Position numbers and translations under genes: made by a program. The notes below the pieces were generated by a model. The model had not been told where the DNA came from. It searched no databases and saw nothing but the letters and a program-made list of their open reading frames with translations. Shown here in pieces: positions 10,461 to 25,480 of a stretch of DNA of 64,000 nt; positions within the stretch are counted from its first letter, which is position 1, and the number at the start of each line of letters is the position of its first letter. The stretch comes from Cryptomeria japonica. Its lineage: Eukaryota > Streptophyta > Pinopsida > Cupressales > Cupressaceae. Where the stretch lies: the NCBI RefSeq assembly GCF_030272615.1, contig NC_081406.1:260947386-261011385 (forward strand), in the 5' to 3' direction.

Positions 10461-13400
10461 AACACCATATCCAATAACTCGAAATATCCATATCATCAAC
10501 ACATCTTTCGGAGCACCAAAGATTTTGGGAACACATATTTCGGATCACCAATACAAAGAACATCATAGACGTCAATGCCAACCAATATGTTGACATCAAT
10601 GACAACCACTTAACAACATCACCATCACAACCGCAACAATCTGCAACACTGCACAACCAAAAAAGGAAAGAGATAAAGGAACCTCCATGTCATATCCCAC
10701 ATGAAAATACATGACCACAAACTAGTGATCACCATAGCTCCATGCAAACCTCAAATCCAATGTAATGTGAAACCAAACATCAAGGAAGATAACCAAGGTC
10801 GAAGAGAGAAACCGCAAATCAAAACTTATAGCATGTCCTTCTACATACACCTCTAAACGCCAACTATGTCAAGTATGATCTCCTCCATAAAACCCCAAAG
10901 TGAATGCATTCCCAATCTAAGGGAAAGATCCCAATACCATCTCCTAAACTCATCATTAGAGAATGTCATCATAAATGAACTATAATGCATAAGGAGGTGA
11001 ACATTCCATACATACTCCTCAAATGAACCATCCAAAACCAAACAATTTTAGCTTAAGATCTATGTGCATGAGAAGACAAAGCATAAATCATAATCCAATT
11101 GAAATTAATAATGGCCAATACCTCTCAAGTGATAAAATACCAAGTAGATCAAGAGTGGGGAATGAGAATGCTCCCTTAAGACATCCAAGTCATGATGACT
11201 CATCTAAGGACAAACTCCTCATAGGCCCATGTTGAACTCACGTCCAACCAAGGTGTAGGATTATTAGGCTTTCCAAAGAAAACTCATCAAGATTATCCAT
11301 CTCAACAACATGTCTCTAATCAAAGCAGAAATCCAAGCCTCACCTATGTCTCCAAGTATCTATGAGTACCTATATCCAATCAATCCATGCCAAACTCCAA
11401 AATGCAACATAGCACCAACATGAAATAACTTTGCAAATGATCACGTACTCAATACAAAGAGAACAAACCAAGATCAATTCCAAAGCTCCAATCATGCATC
11501 AAGAACATAAACATGACAACATGATCTCACATTTCTATAAAAGAAGAACGTATGCTCTAATCAACATAACAATAACATGTATTATGTCACAACTCTAAAT
11601 GTGTATCAAGAGTAAGCCATGACATAATAACAACATCTTTTCAAACAAGAATAACATGCCAAGTGACAAAGCATATGTAACACATCAACCAAAGACTCTA
11701 CTTGAGTCCTCCCTAGCTCCAAGATGTCAACCATCTCCAAATATCATGAAGATCGCCATCTCCTACCAATGAACCTGCAAATGTGAAAGACCCTTTTGCA
11801 ACAACATCATTTAAGGACTCCTCAAAATGTCTGGAACACTAAAGAAGATCATCCACCATCAAATGGTGAATTCACATTATTGCCAACAAAGCACCTACAA
11901 ATCCAATCATGTCTTGCCAAAGTCCCTAAGCACAAGGAACATCCATGACACCATGTTCAAATCCAACTAAACAAGCATCTAACTTCCAATGTGTCACACT
12001 TGAAAGCATCACATAGTCAACAACATAGGTCCTCCAACATGATTGTACTTAGTAACACCATCTCTCCTCCTCAACATGACAACCAAATCAACAAACCAAG
12101 TGAGTAAACCAAGCCACTAATTTAAATATTGCATCAACAATGAAATATTTATGGGCATATACAACCCACATCCAAGCCATATATGCAACTTGTAAGTATA
12201 GACTGCCTACAACACTACATAACTTATAAACCCGACAATGCAATATAAAAATTCAAACTAAATACTGATGAACATGTCAACATGAGATTAATTTGAGACA
12301 CATAACTAATTATACAATGACACAAGCTCCAAATCTTTAAGATTTAACATGTCATAAACTCATGAGTCACCATAGTCAAAAGAACCTATAAATAATTCAA
12401 ATTAAAATAACATCAAATAAATTATGTCAAAACAACTCTAAACCTAATCCACGGTATAGTGCTCTAAACAAGCTTTTCAATGACTATTAGAAGTCCAAAA
12501 TATGACTCCATTTTCTCAAGTTATAACCTCTCAAAGTCAAAAGAGAACATCTAAGTTTTGGAAAGCATTTCATTATCCAAATAGAAAAATGTGGAAAAAT
12601 CAACCATACCACTACGTAGTTCTCTAAGTTACCTTTTCCAACAATCATAAGAAGTAAAAAATACAACATCATATGCCCAAGTTATGCTCTGTGGAAAAAT
12701 ATAGCCTATTAGGCTAAAAACACAAGTGTTGGTGTACATGGACCTAAAAATATCTCCAAATCGATTAAATTTCAAATATTTCATTTAAAGAAAAAAAAAT
12801 TGGTGGGGTTGGGCCAAACATGAGCCCCCAATTAAATCCAACATATAATATTTATTTGGGCAACCTTTTTAAAATCACAGACGGATTTTTTTAAATGTTT
12901 CCTAAAACATTATATTTTTTTTTCTTTTAATTGTTTAATGTTGGTGGTTTTTGGTGTGGGGGGCATCATAGTATGTCACATCCCCCCCCTCCCCCAATTA
13001 AAAATATATATATTTTATTTTTTTTCTCTCAACACCATTTTCATTGGCCCTAATTTTTTTTTTAATTCCCTTTTGCAAGCAAAAAGAAACTTTAACGAGA
13101 CATTAATATCTGTTTAATTTTTAATATGTAGACCTATAAGTTTGATGGTCATATGACCGTTGGACTAATTTTTTGCATTTTTTTCAACTTTGGCCAAAAT
13201 AGGTCAAATTTTATATCAAATTCATCACTTGGCCAACTTAGATCCAATGGTGAGGTTTGTTTTTTCCCAAGAGGTCATTTCTAAAATATCCCTCTCAAAA
13301 CTATCATATAAATGCATATCCAAAAAACCCATTTGACCCAATATTTTCCAAATCCCAAATCTACAAACAACCCATCATAACAACAAACCCAAAACCCTTA

Positions 13401-13522
13401 GATATACAATTTTTTTTTTCGAAACCCTCATATCTTTCCATATCTTTCATTCTCTCATTCAATTCCATAGATTCAAACTTAAAAAAGATTTTCTCAACCT
13501 AGGGTTAGACAACCACAACCAT
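10461..13522 (-). repeat. Decayed, gene-free repeat, possibly copia interior
   Basis: About 3 kb with only short frames and no recognised domain. It adjoins the copia-type primer site and LTR at 13523-14240, which would read leftward into this interval, so it may be that element's interior after long decay. The poly-T and G/C runs at 12780-13030 and the A/C-rich plus strand are otherwise unremarkable. Confidence 0.3.
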
Positions 13523-13535
13523 GGCTCTGATACAA
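13523..13535 (-). other. Initiator-Met tRNA primer-binding site
   Basis: On the minus strand the sequence reads TTGTATCAGAGCC, very close to the TGGTATCAGAGC site used by most plant copia elements, and it lies directly next to an LTR-like end. Confidence 0.6.
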
Positions 13536-13537
13536 AA

Positions 13538-14240
13538 TGTTGTAAAATATGTAGTCATTCAATGACAATTTTCACATAACCCATAAGCGAAATCAATGCA
13601 AATAAGTACTCATGATCCATATGAAAAATAATAGATAACATATCCATCAAAGATGACACAAAATATACCCTGGGAAAACCCTCACGAGGGAAAAACCCAA
13701 ACTCCAAAAGCATCCATCTAGGTCATGTATTATTCAGCAATGCAACATTACAAAACATCCATGAACACCTTTGAATCACAAGCATGTAACCACACATCCC
13801 ATGTCATGATCCAAACCCTCACAAATTCTACAAGATATGCTCTCAACACCTTAGCCAAAATAGTTGACCTTAAACAATTATCCTTGTGGTTGCTTTTATA
13901 GAAACAATCTCCCGCAAAATCACCAAGTGGTATTACATAAAACCATGTGACTAATACCATGGGATTGCAAACCATTGATTACACATTTAATATTGGGTAC
14001 TAAGTTTTTACTTTACTAATTTACTTTCCCCAATATTAAATAAATACAATATTATATGCCAATGTGACACCCAAATTAAATATAAATCTCAATGTTACAA
14101 TACAACACATAAAGTGGCCCCAAGGTCATTAACTCCTAGTGATACAAATCCATCTAGGTTCCCCTAGAACCACCACACACATAATAATAAATAATACATT
14201 ATAAACATTATGCAAGGTGTACAGCACCTATTTCCCAATA
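13538..14240 (-). repeat. Copia-type LTR (minus orientation)
   Basis: About 700 bp ending, on the minus strand, in TTTTACAACA beside the Met primer site. It contains the copia-type phrase GGGTTTTTCCC-TCGTGAGGG-TTTTCCCAGGG at about 13668-13700 and probably starts near TATTGGGAAATAGG at 14240. No second LTR was found, so this is an old remnant. Confidence 0.5.
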
Positions 14241-14249
14241 AGTACCATT

Positions 14250-15289
14250 TGAGATCGTCTTAGTTGAGGATGGAGCCTTTCTAGTAGAAATAATGGCGTT
14301 GATTCCGTTATTAGAATATTTTAACATAATATAAAAACATGAAAGGACACCACTAGTCGAAATAACAACACAATAAAAGTTCAATTGAAGGAAAAACGTG
14401 TGGATGAAGCAAAATACCTAGTGGATGAGTAAATGGGGAATTAACATGCAAGAGTGCTTAAAAACCAATATGAAAATCAAAAGGTTTGTGAGCAAGAAAG
14501 CCAAAGTAGTCATCTAAACAAAACAACTCATATGAAAAAGATAATAAATTATGTTACACGATTCAACTTACATGTGACGACGAGCAAAAGCACTAGTTAA
14601 GAGTAGAAATAAAATGAAAAGATAAATGTTAATATCCCATTAAGAACTAGTTGACACCATCCTAGGTACAAAATGAGAAGGTGAATAACACCCAAATAGG
14701 ACATGGTTTGTCATATTTGCACATTAGGATCAATAAAAATAGAATAATATTACACCATAGGTATGGTACATGAGGAAATTCAAATCAAATTTTTAGATAC
14801 TTTAAAAGTGAAATATTTATAACAACTTTGTTTGAAGAGGAGTAGATTATAAAATCAATAGAATACTTGATCAAAATTTACAATAGAAGATATATGATCA
14901 ACAAATAAATAAGAGATGGTTATAAATAAAATTTCTTGTTGAGAAATGCAACTCTTGGTGTCATGGATGACATTAGGAATTTCCATTTCATTTCGTTACC
15001 TTACAATCCTTTTTATTATGTCTTCCCCTCTCTACATTGTTACACAAGGATCAAGCATAATGTCTCCTCAATTTATAATAATTATTACATTGTAATAACA
15101 GTCTAGTTGACAAAATAATATATTATTTTTATTGAAAAATACTACACACCTTGAATATTTGATGCATTGAATTTAATGAAATAAATAAAAAATTACTATA
15201 TGATGACACATTTTTGAGTTTTTTTGTGGACACCCAAAAAAATAATCAAATGCCTAATTTTTTTACATTTTTTAAAAGATTTTTGAATG
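14250..15289. repeat. Unknown ~1.04 kb sequence, tandem copy A
   Basis: Aligns through most of its length with 15297-16330 at an offset growing from 1035 to about 1059 bp. Shared phrases include CCTTTCTAGTAGAA, CATGAAAGGACAC, CCAATATGAAAATCAAAAGG and CCTTACAATCCTTT. By eye the copies are about three-quarters identical with small indels. No intact frame. Confidence 0.75.
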
Positions 15290-15296
15290 ACTAAAT

Positions 15297-16330
15297 ATTG
15301 TGTTAGTCAAGGTTGAAGCCTTTCTAGTAGAATCAATTATGTTTCAACTATTGGGATATTTAGAATAGAGAACATGAAAGGACACAATTGGTCCAAAATA
15401 ATAGTAGGTGAAAAGTATAATAGAAGGAAGAACACATGGATACAGCAAAATACCAAGTAGATGAGTAAATATATAATTAGCATGCAAGAGTGTCTAAGCA
15501 CCAATATGAAAATCAAAAGGTATGTGAGAGATAAAGGCAAAGTAGTCATGTGGGAAAACAACTCTGACAAAAAATTTTTGTTTGTGTCAAGCAACTTAAT
15601 CCCACATGTCACCAAGAGCAAAACAATATTTAGGAGTGGAAATAAAATGGGAAAATAAAATGCTAATACCCCAACTAAGAACCAAGTCACACCATCTAGG
15701 GTGCAAAATAAGGAGGTGGACAACTCTCAAAGAGGAACAAGAAAGCATGGTTTGCCATATTTGTACATTAGAATTAATAGAAATGGAATGACATTACATT
15801 GTGGGTATGGTATACGAGGATATTTAGATCATATATGCAAATACTTTAAAAATTAAACCTTTTTATCAATTTTGTTTAAAGAGGAGTAGATAGTACAAAT
15901 AATAGATTACTTGTTCAAACTTTACAATAGAATATGTATGATCAAAGTTATGGGTTGTTGGTTGTGACTCTTGTTTCTCATTGAACAATTTAACTCTTTG
16001 GTCCCATAAACCACCTCATCTTGTGGATGCCATTAAAAACTTTATTACATTTCATTACCTTACAATCCTTTCTATTGTCATTGCACAAGGATTTCACACA
16101 ATCTTTCCTCAATTTACAACAATAATTACAATGCTAATAATGATCTAATTGTCAATCAATAATATATATGTTTTTAGTATGAAAAATATTACACACCTTA
16201 AAAAATTTTATGCATCCTATTTAGTAAAAGAAAACTAAAAACTGCATGATATAATGACGCTTGCTAGATTTTTTTTGAACAACCAAAAAAATATTAAATG
16301 ACTAAAAAATTAAATTTATTTTTTGACTGA
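15297..16330. repeat. Unknown ~1.04 kb sequence, tandem copy B
   Basis: Direct neighbour and same orientation as copy A. A short frame near 15800 reads LHCGYGIRGYLDHICKY, vaguely like a CCHC knuckle, but it is not supported in copy A, so no gene is called. Origin unknown: an old tandem duplication of a repeat or of a decayed element. Confidence 0.75.
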
Positions 16331-17579
<1,249 letters not shown>

Positions 17580-17799
17580 CTATCTTTCCCAAATTATATC
17601 TCTCTTTGTCTCTCATTCTTTCTATCTCTATCTCTCCCTCTGTTTATCTATATCTCAAATCAAGATATTTATTTTAGAAGTTATAATATTCTTCTCCTTA
17701 ATTAATATTTATATAAGTAAAATGCATTAACAATCATGTCAATTCCTTAAAAAAAAAAATTTATTTCAATTTTTTTAACTCAATGAATAACACATGGAT

Positions 17800-20700
17800 T
17801 CATTGAGTAACCATTGGGGTATTTTTGTGTTGTAAACACACATGCCCCATTGCAAATGGGGAGCCCACTTTTTTGCTTTCTAAGCTTAGTGTTTGGCTTG
17901 ATTTTTGTTTATCTTGCCAATATTTTTTGTCTTTTAGCCTTTTTGAGAGGATTTCATCGTCTTGTAAAGTCTGAGAAAAGTGTGTTGAGGGAACCTAGAA
18001 TGCAAAGTTCATCCTTGTAGTGTGATCAAGTCAGGAATTCAAGTTTTGAGTCTGAAATCCATGAGTAAATGTCAAGATTGAGAATTAAGAGTGAGATTGT
18101 GACAAATGCAAAATAATGATGTAAAAGTTATCAATTTTGTCAAAAGTTGTCAGAAGTTGCTAAATGTTGTCAAAATTACAAAAACGTGTTGTCAAGGAAA
18201 GTTGTCGGGAAATTGAAGATTGAAATCTCAAGTGTGAAAAATGATGAAAATTCAATTCTTAGGCAAGGAGATTCCTTGTCAAGGTTCGATTTTTCGACCT
18301 TGATAGGAGGGAAGAATAGGAAAAAAAATTAAAAATACTTATTCAAAATTGTAAAATTCATTTCAATTCCTTGTGTGAAGTGTGGACTTCAAAATTCAAA
18401 AAATTCAATCCTAAGTCAAAGTATGGAATTCCAAAATCAAATTCAAGTGCAAGGTCTAAGTATAGATTCACAATCAAAGTCAATTTATTCCTTGGTAAAT
18501 CCATGGAATTCATTGGTGATTTTTGTGCACAAAGTCATTTGTCCTTGACAATGCCTCTCTAGCACTCAACATTCCATGATCAACCTTAGATAATGCTAGG
18601 AATTCCATGCACAACTTGTTTTAGCACTCCATAATCTAGGACTCCTCATCTCTAGTGCTCTTGTGTCTTGGATCACCTCATCAAGTTTGCCTTGGTTTGA
18701 AATCAATCCTTGGAAAGGATGGAGATTCACTCAAGTGAATTCTATACTTTATCTTGGTGGTTCCCTTCAATCCAAAACTATAGGTCCTATGGGTCCTATA
18801 GTCCTAAACTATAGGTCTGATGGGACCTATAGTCTAGAGATACCCTTCCTTAGCACCTAGTATCGACCTTAATCCTTGTTCACCATGAAGGAATGCTCTT
18901 ATTTGTCCCTCCACACCATGAAATAGCACCCTTGTTAGTCTTTGACCACCATGAATTAACACCTTTCATTTGTCCTTGGTAAGGTAGAATTTGTGCCCTA
19001 GTTTGTCCACAACACCCTTGAAATGGTGCTCCCCCTTGTCCTTATTCACACCTAAATCCCGCCTAGGAGGATTTAGTGTAATGGGTTGGTTGGCTAGAGA
19101 GAAATTTAAGTTTGAAGTGCAAAAAACCTTTGTTTAAGTCGACTGGCATGAGAAAATTTTAATTTGAAAATAAATATATCTTGATTAAGTTGGCTTCTAT
19201 CAAAGAGAATCTCCATCCTAATGTGGAACATGTACATATGGTAGACCAAGGGTTTCCTTATTCAAGGTAGATTGGTGAGAATTTCCCAGTAGGGCAAAGC
19301 TAAGAATTAATGATCATATGCAAGTGTGAGGCATGTTGTGAAGTGGAGCACTCAACCCTTCATTTATACCATTCAAACAAGGTAAAATGCTTCCTAAGGC
19401 TAGCTGACCTACCAAAATGAAGTGTTTGGTAATTAAAGTCTATAAGATCAAACTTAGGCCACTTTACATCAAGGAAATGGAAGTTCAAAAAATGAATTTA
19501 AAGTGCAAACCAAGTTGGCCCTTTTCAAGTGTTTACAATTTTTTAGATTAGGTGTATATATATGCAAGATAATTTAACCTTTCGACCACCATTTCAAAGA
19601 AAGAGGCAAAACATAAAAGGTCCCAAATTATAGTAGAGGTGGGAAAATTTCCAGAATCAAGAGCAAATTCTTAATCAGGCCTAGAGGAGGTCAAAGCCCC
19701 ATTCAAGACACCAAATGCAAGTCATTCCAAGAAAATTACAAGCAGAACTAAAGAGAATTAAGGACATTTCAGATCAAAATCAGAAGCAAATTCAAATTAT
19801 TCACAATGAATTATTAGAGCAGAGAAAACTATAGGTGCGAATTGCAACAAGGAGAAAAACTTCACAACTGGAAAAAGGAAATCAAGTCACGCAAAAGAGG
19901 ATTCAATACAATAGTGCAATTATGACAATAATGTCTCATCAACATAATAGAGATCGAGGATAAGATCAAGAGAATTGCGTTTCAAGGTGGATCAAACCTA
20001 GATGCAAGAAAATTTTGGATTAGAGTTAAGAAATTCCTAATCAAAATTAAGGTGAATTCCTTCATTCAAGTGGTTATTTCCAGATTTCAAGGAGTAAGAA
20101 GAACATCATTCAAACAACTTGTTTGATAGTAATTTTTAGAATTTTTCAGGTCCTCTTAGATTTTTCAAGTGGAGAAGCCATTTCCAAATTGGGGAGGGTT
20201 TTAAGAAGCATGATTTGTGAAGTGTTAGTATTACTTTCATTCATTCCATGGTCTTTTGATGCAAAATGTGTTTGTTTTTTAGGTTTGATGCAAGGAATGG
20301 AAAGATGATAAGGAATGATGCATTGGATGAAAGACACCAAGATCAAGAGACTTATAGCATCAAGGTTTACACTTCATGAAGACTACAAGAAGATCAAGGT
20401 CAAAGTCAAAGTCATGCAAGGAGACCTTTCAAAACAATATCAAGATATAGAGCTCGCTTCAAAAGGAATCAAAGTTAGAGTTCAAGAAAAAAATGAAGAT
20501 ACAACTTGGAGGACAACATTTGCAAGGATATCAACATTCACACTTCAAAAAGGGATCCAAAATGAAGATGGAAACTCTACAACATTGGGTTTCCTTTTGG
20601 AAATCCAAGATCAAAGGAAGGAATTCAACAATGCAAAGAAGGAAAAATGTGTGGAAGGACATTACAACTTCTACAAGGGGATCAAAGACATTAAAGACAT

Positions 20701-20900
20701 CACAACATGAAATCAAGAACTACACCAAAGAATGCTAAGGTCAAGAAAGTCAAGGAGAAAGATAATCACAAGAAGAAGGATTCCTGAACATGAAGATGTG
20801 AAAGTGAAAGGATGATCAAGGAGGAAAGATGGTTTTAGAAGAGTTAATCAAAGTTCGAAAGTTGATCAAGATGATGCTATTTGGGAATACGAACTATCAC
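17800..20900 (+). repeat. Left part of an older LTR-type element, split by the Tat-like insertion
   Basis: About 3 kb with leader-like sequence (ATTTTTTGTC-TTTTAGCC, GAGAAAAGTGTGTTGAGGGAACC near 17970) and an A-rich stretch around 20300-20880 holding a 131-residue lysine-rich frame (20315-20710) of unknown identity. It stops at the ATCAC duplication, and the sequence resumes at 32994. Plus-strand orientation is inferred from the TATA box at 33350. I could not recognise a domain. Confidence 0.4.
18777..18833. repeat. Two adjacent perfect hairpins
   Basis: At 18777-18802 ACTATAGG is followed after 10 bases by CCTATAGT. At 18808-18833 ACTATAGGTC is followed after 6 bases by GACCTATAGT. Both inverted repeats are perfect and 26 bp in total, separated by 5 bases. 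Confidence 0.9.
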
Positions 20901-22027
20901 TGTCGTGCTCTATGAAGTGTACCTGTACCTGCAAACACAATGCACTCAATAAATCATTACAAGAAATGCTTAGTGAATTAAATCAAAGAACGACAAAACC
21001 ATAGCTAAGTGATCTATCACCTCCTAGTAAATGCGAGTATGAATTTTGCTTTTAGATCTTGGTATGCAAACTCCAATGACTTGACTACACTTAAATGGAG
21101 GATTTAAATGATGAAGATGCATGATCTAGCAATGATAGGATGATTAAGCTACATGATTTCATGATTATTATAGAAAATAATTAGAATGAAGATGCAATTA
21201 AGCTAAGATTGAACATGATAACAATGCTAAGAATGATTAACTAGAAGCTAGATGCCTATAGTAACAATGCATAAGATGAAAATGAGACGATTATGAAATT
21301 GGGATCAACATATGGATTGGGATCATAATTGGGATGAACATATGGATTGGGATCCTTTGAGCTCCAAAATGGGGTCTATTTATAGGATTTTCCAAGGTCA
21401 GGGGTGATGTGGCTTGAATCAACGGTCGAGATTTGATCTAAAGATATCAATGGTTAAATTGGAGGTGGGTTGAGAAGAGGTTGGATGAAAGGGGACAATT
21501 GGTGGTAGGTAGGAAAAGGGGTTGGTTGGAAGGGAACACTTGGTGACAAGTGTCAAGAAGCTTTTCTCATGAGAGGGCAAAGTGTCCATGGAAAGGGAAC
21601 ATGGTGGTTAGGATGTGCAAGCTAGGATGGGGTTAAGCAAACCCGGGGTTAGATGGAATGGGTTAGGTTTAGGAGTGGTTATGTTAGGTGGTTAAAAGTT
21701 AGGAGAATTTGAGTAATTTGAATTTAAAAATTCAAATAATTGGAAAAGGCTAATTAATTTCAACAACTCCTGAATTTGATTTGTTTTAATTAATTATGGG
21801 ATTTAGAAGAAATGATTTTGATGGGGGGGGATTAATTAATTTGAATTAATTAATTAAAGGAGATTATTGAAATGAACTTATCAAGTAAATCCTTAGATTT
21901 ATTAATAAGCAGATGAATGGGGGAATTTAATCAAATTGCTAATGAATTCAATTAAACTGGGAAGGAGGATTTATCAAATAATTGCTTATTCAATTAATTA
22001 TCTTCAGACCATTTTTAGGTGTATACA
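20901..22027 (-). repeat. 3' LTR of the Tat-like element
   Basis: Partner of 31862-32988 with only scattered differences. It ends TGTATACA and is followed inward by the polypurine tract. Confidence 0.93.
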
Positions 22028-22041
22028 TTTTGCCCCTCTTT
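22028..22041 (-). other. Polypurine tract
   Basis: On the minus strand AAGAGGGGCAAAA directly precedes the 3' LTR, as expected for the plus-strand primer. Confidence 0.75.
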
Positions 22042-24104
22042 GAAGCGAGGTGTGATGACGCGTTGATTCAAAGAATAATTTCGTTTTGATGATGATATTG
22101 GTTTGATAGGATGCCCCAGACCTTGATTGATAAATTTGCGGTATGATTATGCCCCCTCGGGAGATCAATTGAGATAATTGATTTGTTGGAGTGGTTGGAT
22201 GATTGCGAAATTGATGTCTCGATTAGAAAAGATTCGATTCTGCAACATTGATTGATGAAAGTCCGAGTTCTTTGATCACGATGATTGATAGGGTTTGATA
22301 AATCTTGATTGAAAAGATAATATTGATTCAATTTGATAAGATCTAGTTTTAGTCTAGTTTCAGGAAAGATATATCCCATATAAGACAAAGATGATCAGAA
22401 GCATCTAGTTTCAGGAACGATATATCATGTATAAGACTTGATCAAAAGCATCTGGTTTTTGGAAAGATACATCCTGTATAAGACATGATAAAATAGATCA
22501 GATGCGATCGATTGATAAGTTGGATAATGTTGATTAGATAAAGAACTGACATTGTGTTGATATCAGGTTGCTGAATTGATTTAGATATGCTGATGTTGGT
22601 GCATTTGAGGAGATAGCATAAGATTTTCGCTAGGTTGACGATATCTGGAGAGAGATGAGTCATCATTCTGATTATGTATACACTTATGATAATATATTTG
22701 ATGATTCCTACGATAGATTTGACCTTGGATAAGATGAGCTTTTATGATTCCATGCAAGAATGAAATGCAAGCTAAATGCCAATGCGAATGCTAATGAAAT
22801 GCAAAGCTACGATCGGACCAGTCACTGGATTATTGCTTTTTTGTTGTCATCACTGATCTTTTGGAATGTGGGAAGTGATTGCAAACATCGATGGTATAAT
22901 TAAACCATGATGACCCGAGCACTTTTTCTTGGTTTTTGATATTGCAAGTTAGCACAAGCATCGAGGTATAATTAAACCAAGATGACCTAAGTGTTGTTTG
23001 CGTAAAACAAGCAGTATTAACCATTGGTATATGCAAATCAGAAATGTCTTCGATGATACTCCGATGATCATGTCCTGAGACAAATTTGCACCTACTAATG
23101 ATTAACTTACAGAAAATAGACAAGAAAAATATCACGTTCCTTCCTTGTTCCTCTAGTTAGAGACATCCTGGAGGTACTCAAAAATCATGATAGCGAAAAT
23201 CAAGATAATAAAGTTGAACCAAAGTGCTGAAAAACAGTATCCAAAAGATATCATCCATTGAAAAATGTTCGATGTGCTTAGACTGACGTGTGATAGCTTG
23301 ATAGTTAACAATGTGATCTCATGTTTGACGTTGGATGTGTCTCAGTGTTTTCACTGGATAAGTGTTGTCTAACTATTGGTTTACATGTTTGATTAACCTC
23401 AACATGATCGAAAACTTTGCCCCTAGCTAGGTGTAGGATTTTTGCCCCAAGTCTAGAAACAAAGTTGTTATGATATACTCAATGATCCAAACCATGGTGA
23501 GAGATCAGCTGTGATGCCTGCGTATGTACAAAGGCTTTTGATGGATATGGACATCGCTGATGGATAATGAATGCAAGCGGAAAAATGCATGAACTAATAG
23601 ATGGAAGAGCTAGCTGACAAATAGCGCTTGTTTGCTAGGTTTTCACCATCTATTTTTTTATTGTACTTTTTCTCATATTTGATTTTTTTGTTTTTGCTTT
23701 TTCATTGTTTTTTATTTTTCTGATTTTTCACTATTTTTTATTTTTCTGATTTTTCACTGTTTTTTATTTTTCTTATTTTTCACTGTTTTTGATTTTTCTA
23801 GACATAAAACTTCTTTAGATGCATGCTATTCATTAGTTCCTTGAGCTGATCCCCATCCCGTGTTGATAGCTGATATGCTCCTGACCCAAATATTGTTGTG
23901 ACCACAAATGGTCCTAACTAGTTTGGTTCAAACTTGCCTTTCTTTTCTCGATCTGCTTGATTGTGTGGATTTTCTTTTAATACTAGTTCTCCAATTTGAA
24001 AGAATTGTGGTTTAACCTTGTGATTATAACTCCGACACATTCTGCTGATATACCTTTAGATGATCAAAGGAATTTTGTCTTCATTCATGGATCAATTCTA
24101 ACTC
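22042..24104 (-). other. 3' non-coding region of the Tat-like element
   Basis: About 2 kb between integrase and polypurine tract. It contains three diverged short repeats of a CATCTRGTTTYNGGAAAGATA-like phrase (about 22345-22475) and a T-rich run of TTTTTCACTGTTTTTTATTTTTCT-like 30-mers (about 23680-23800). No credible protein frame. Confidence 0.55.
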
Positions 24105-25121
24105 CTACAGTCTAGATACTCGTTGTTCTTCGTATGGGATAAGATCTTTTAATGATACACGTGGAGAAGGTATCTCTACTTCAATGGGCATTATTGCTTC
24201 TGATCTATAGACAAGAGAGAAAGGTGTGGCACCTGTTGGTGTGCAGATACTAGTACGATAAGCCCATAGAGTAGGGTTTAATTGAACATGCCAATCTTTT
24301 CCAGCATCATTCACTATCTTTTTAAGGATTTTCAGAATAGTTTTGTTTGATGCTTTTGCTTGTCCATTTCCTTGTGGATAGTAGGGTGTGGAGAATCTAT
24401 GTTGGATCTTGAATTTCTCACATAGCTCTTGTACATCCTCATTCTTGAATGGATGCCCATTATCAGTGATAATGGTCATGGGTATTCCATAGTGACGTAT
24501 GATGTAGTTCAAGATAAATGTAACAATTTGTTTTCCTGTGATATTGATGAGAGGTACCGTCTCAATCCATTTTGTGAAATATTCTATAGCTACAAGGATG
24601 AATTTGTGACCATTAGATGAAGAAGGATTTATCTTTCCTACTAGATCAAGACCCCATTGGCAGAAAGGCTAAGATGTTGCTAAAGCATGAAGTTCTTGTG
24701 ATGGTGCATGGATCAAGTTTCCATGGATCTGACATTGTTTGCATGTTCGAGATATCTAAAAAGAATCATGTTCCATAGTCGGCCAATAATAGCCCAAGCG
24801 TATGAGTTTTTTCGAAAGGGTAAGACCACTTGAATGAGTGCCACAAATGTCATTATGGACTTCATGTAAGGCCTTCTCAGATTCTTCTTGTTCGAGACAT
24901 CTTAAAAGATTACCGTCTAGACCTCGTTTAAATAGGGTATATGCGACGAGAGTATAATGGGAGGATTGGCGAATAAAGTTTCTCTTTTGGTTCTTTGATA
25001 GGTCAGGAGGTAAGGTGTTATCTTTCAGGTATGCGTAAGTTTGGCCATAGCAGGAATAATCATGTCCAATAAGTTGACAGATGGTTTGGGAATCTGGACA
25101 ATTATGAGAAGGGTAAGACAA
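24105..25121 (-). pseudogene. Integrase region of the Tat-like element
   Basis: Two parts are readable: the N-terminal zinc-binding region (HSSGLTLSKKLIRLGYYWPTM) and the catalytic core (YGIPMTIITDNGHPF, TPYYPQGNGQAKASN, LWAYRTSICTPTGATPFSLVY). All are standard Ty3/gypsy integrase landmarks. Part of a broken element. Confidence 0.85.
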
Positions 25122-25299
25122 CTCTTCAACCAGGAATTCATAATGCTCTTGATTTTCCTATGTCTGTAATAGAGAAGCAAGTGTTGCCATGGTGTCTGTT
25201 GCTTTATTATCATTTCTTGGAATTTGTTCAAAAGTGATTTCGACAAAATATTTCTTGAAATCATCCACCATCTTTTTGTAAGGCATGAGTTTGTCATCT

Positions 25300-25480
25300 T
25301 TTTATTTGATAGTCATCATTGATTTGATTGATGATGAGTTCAGAGTCTCCAAAGACCTGAAGTTGTGTAATGTTCCATTCTACAACCATTTTGATACCTG
25401 TTACCAATGCTTCATACTCTACTATATTGTTTGTGCACGGAAAGCTTAATTTGTATGCTTTCGGGATTGTATGGCCTTGT
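25300..25480 (-). pseudogene. RNase H region of the Tat-like element
   Basis: The translated minus strand shows NNIVEYEALVTG and LQVFGDSELIINQ, the hallmark motifs of plant Ty3/gypsy RNase H. Part of a broken element. Confidence 0.75.

Noticed and set aside
15780-15845. CCHC zinc-knuckle-like peptide (LHCGYGIRGYLDHICKY)
   Set aside because: Motif is incomplete and not supported in the tandem copy at 14.7 kb.
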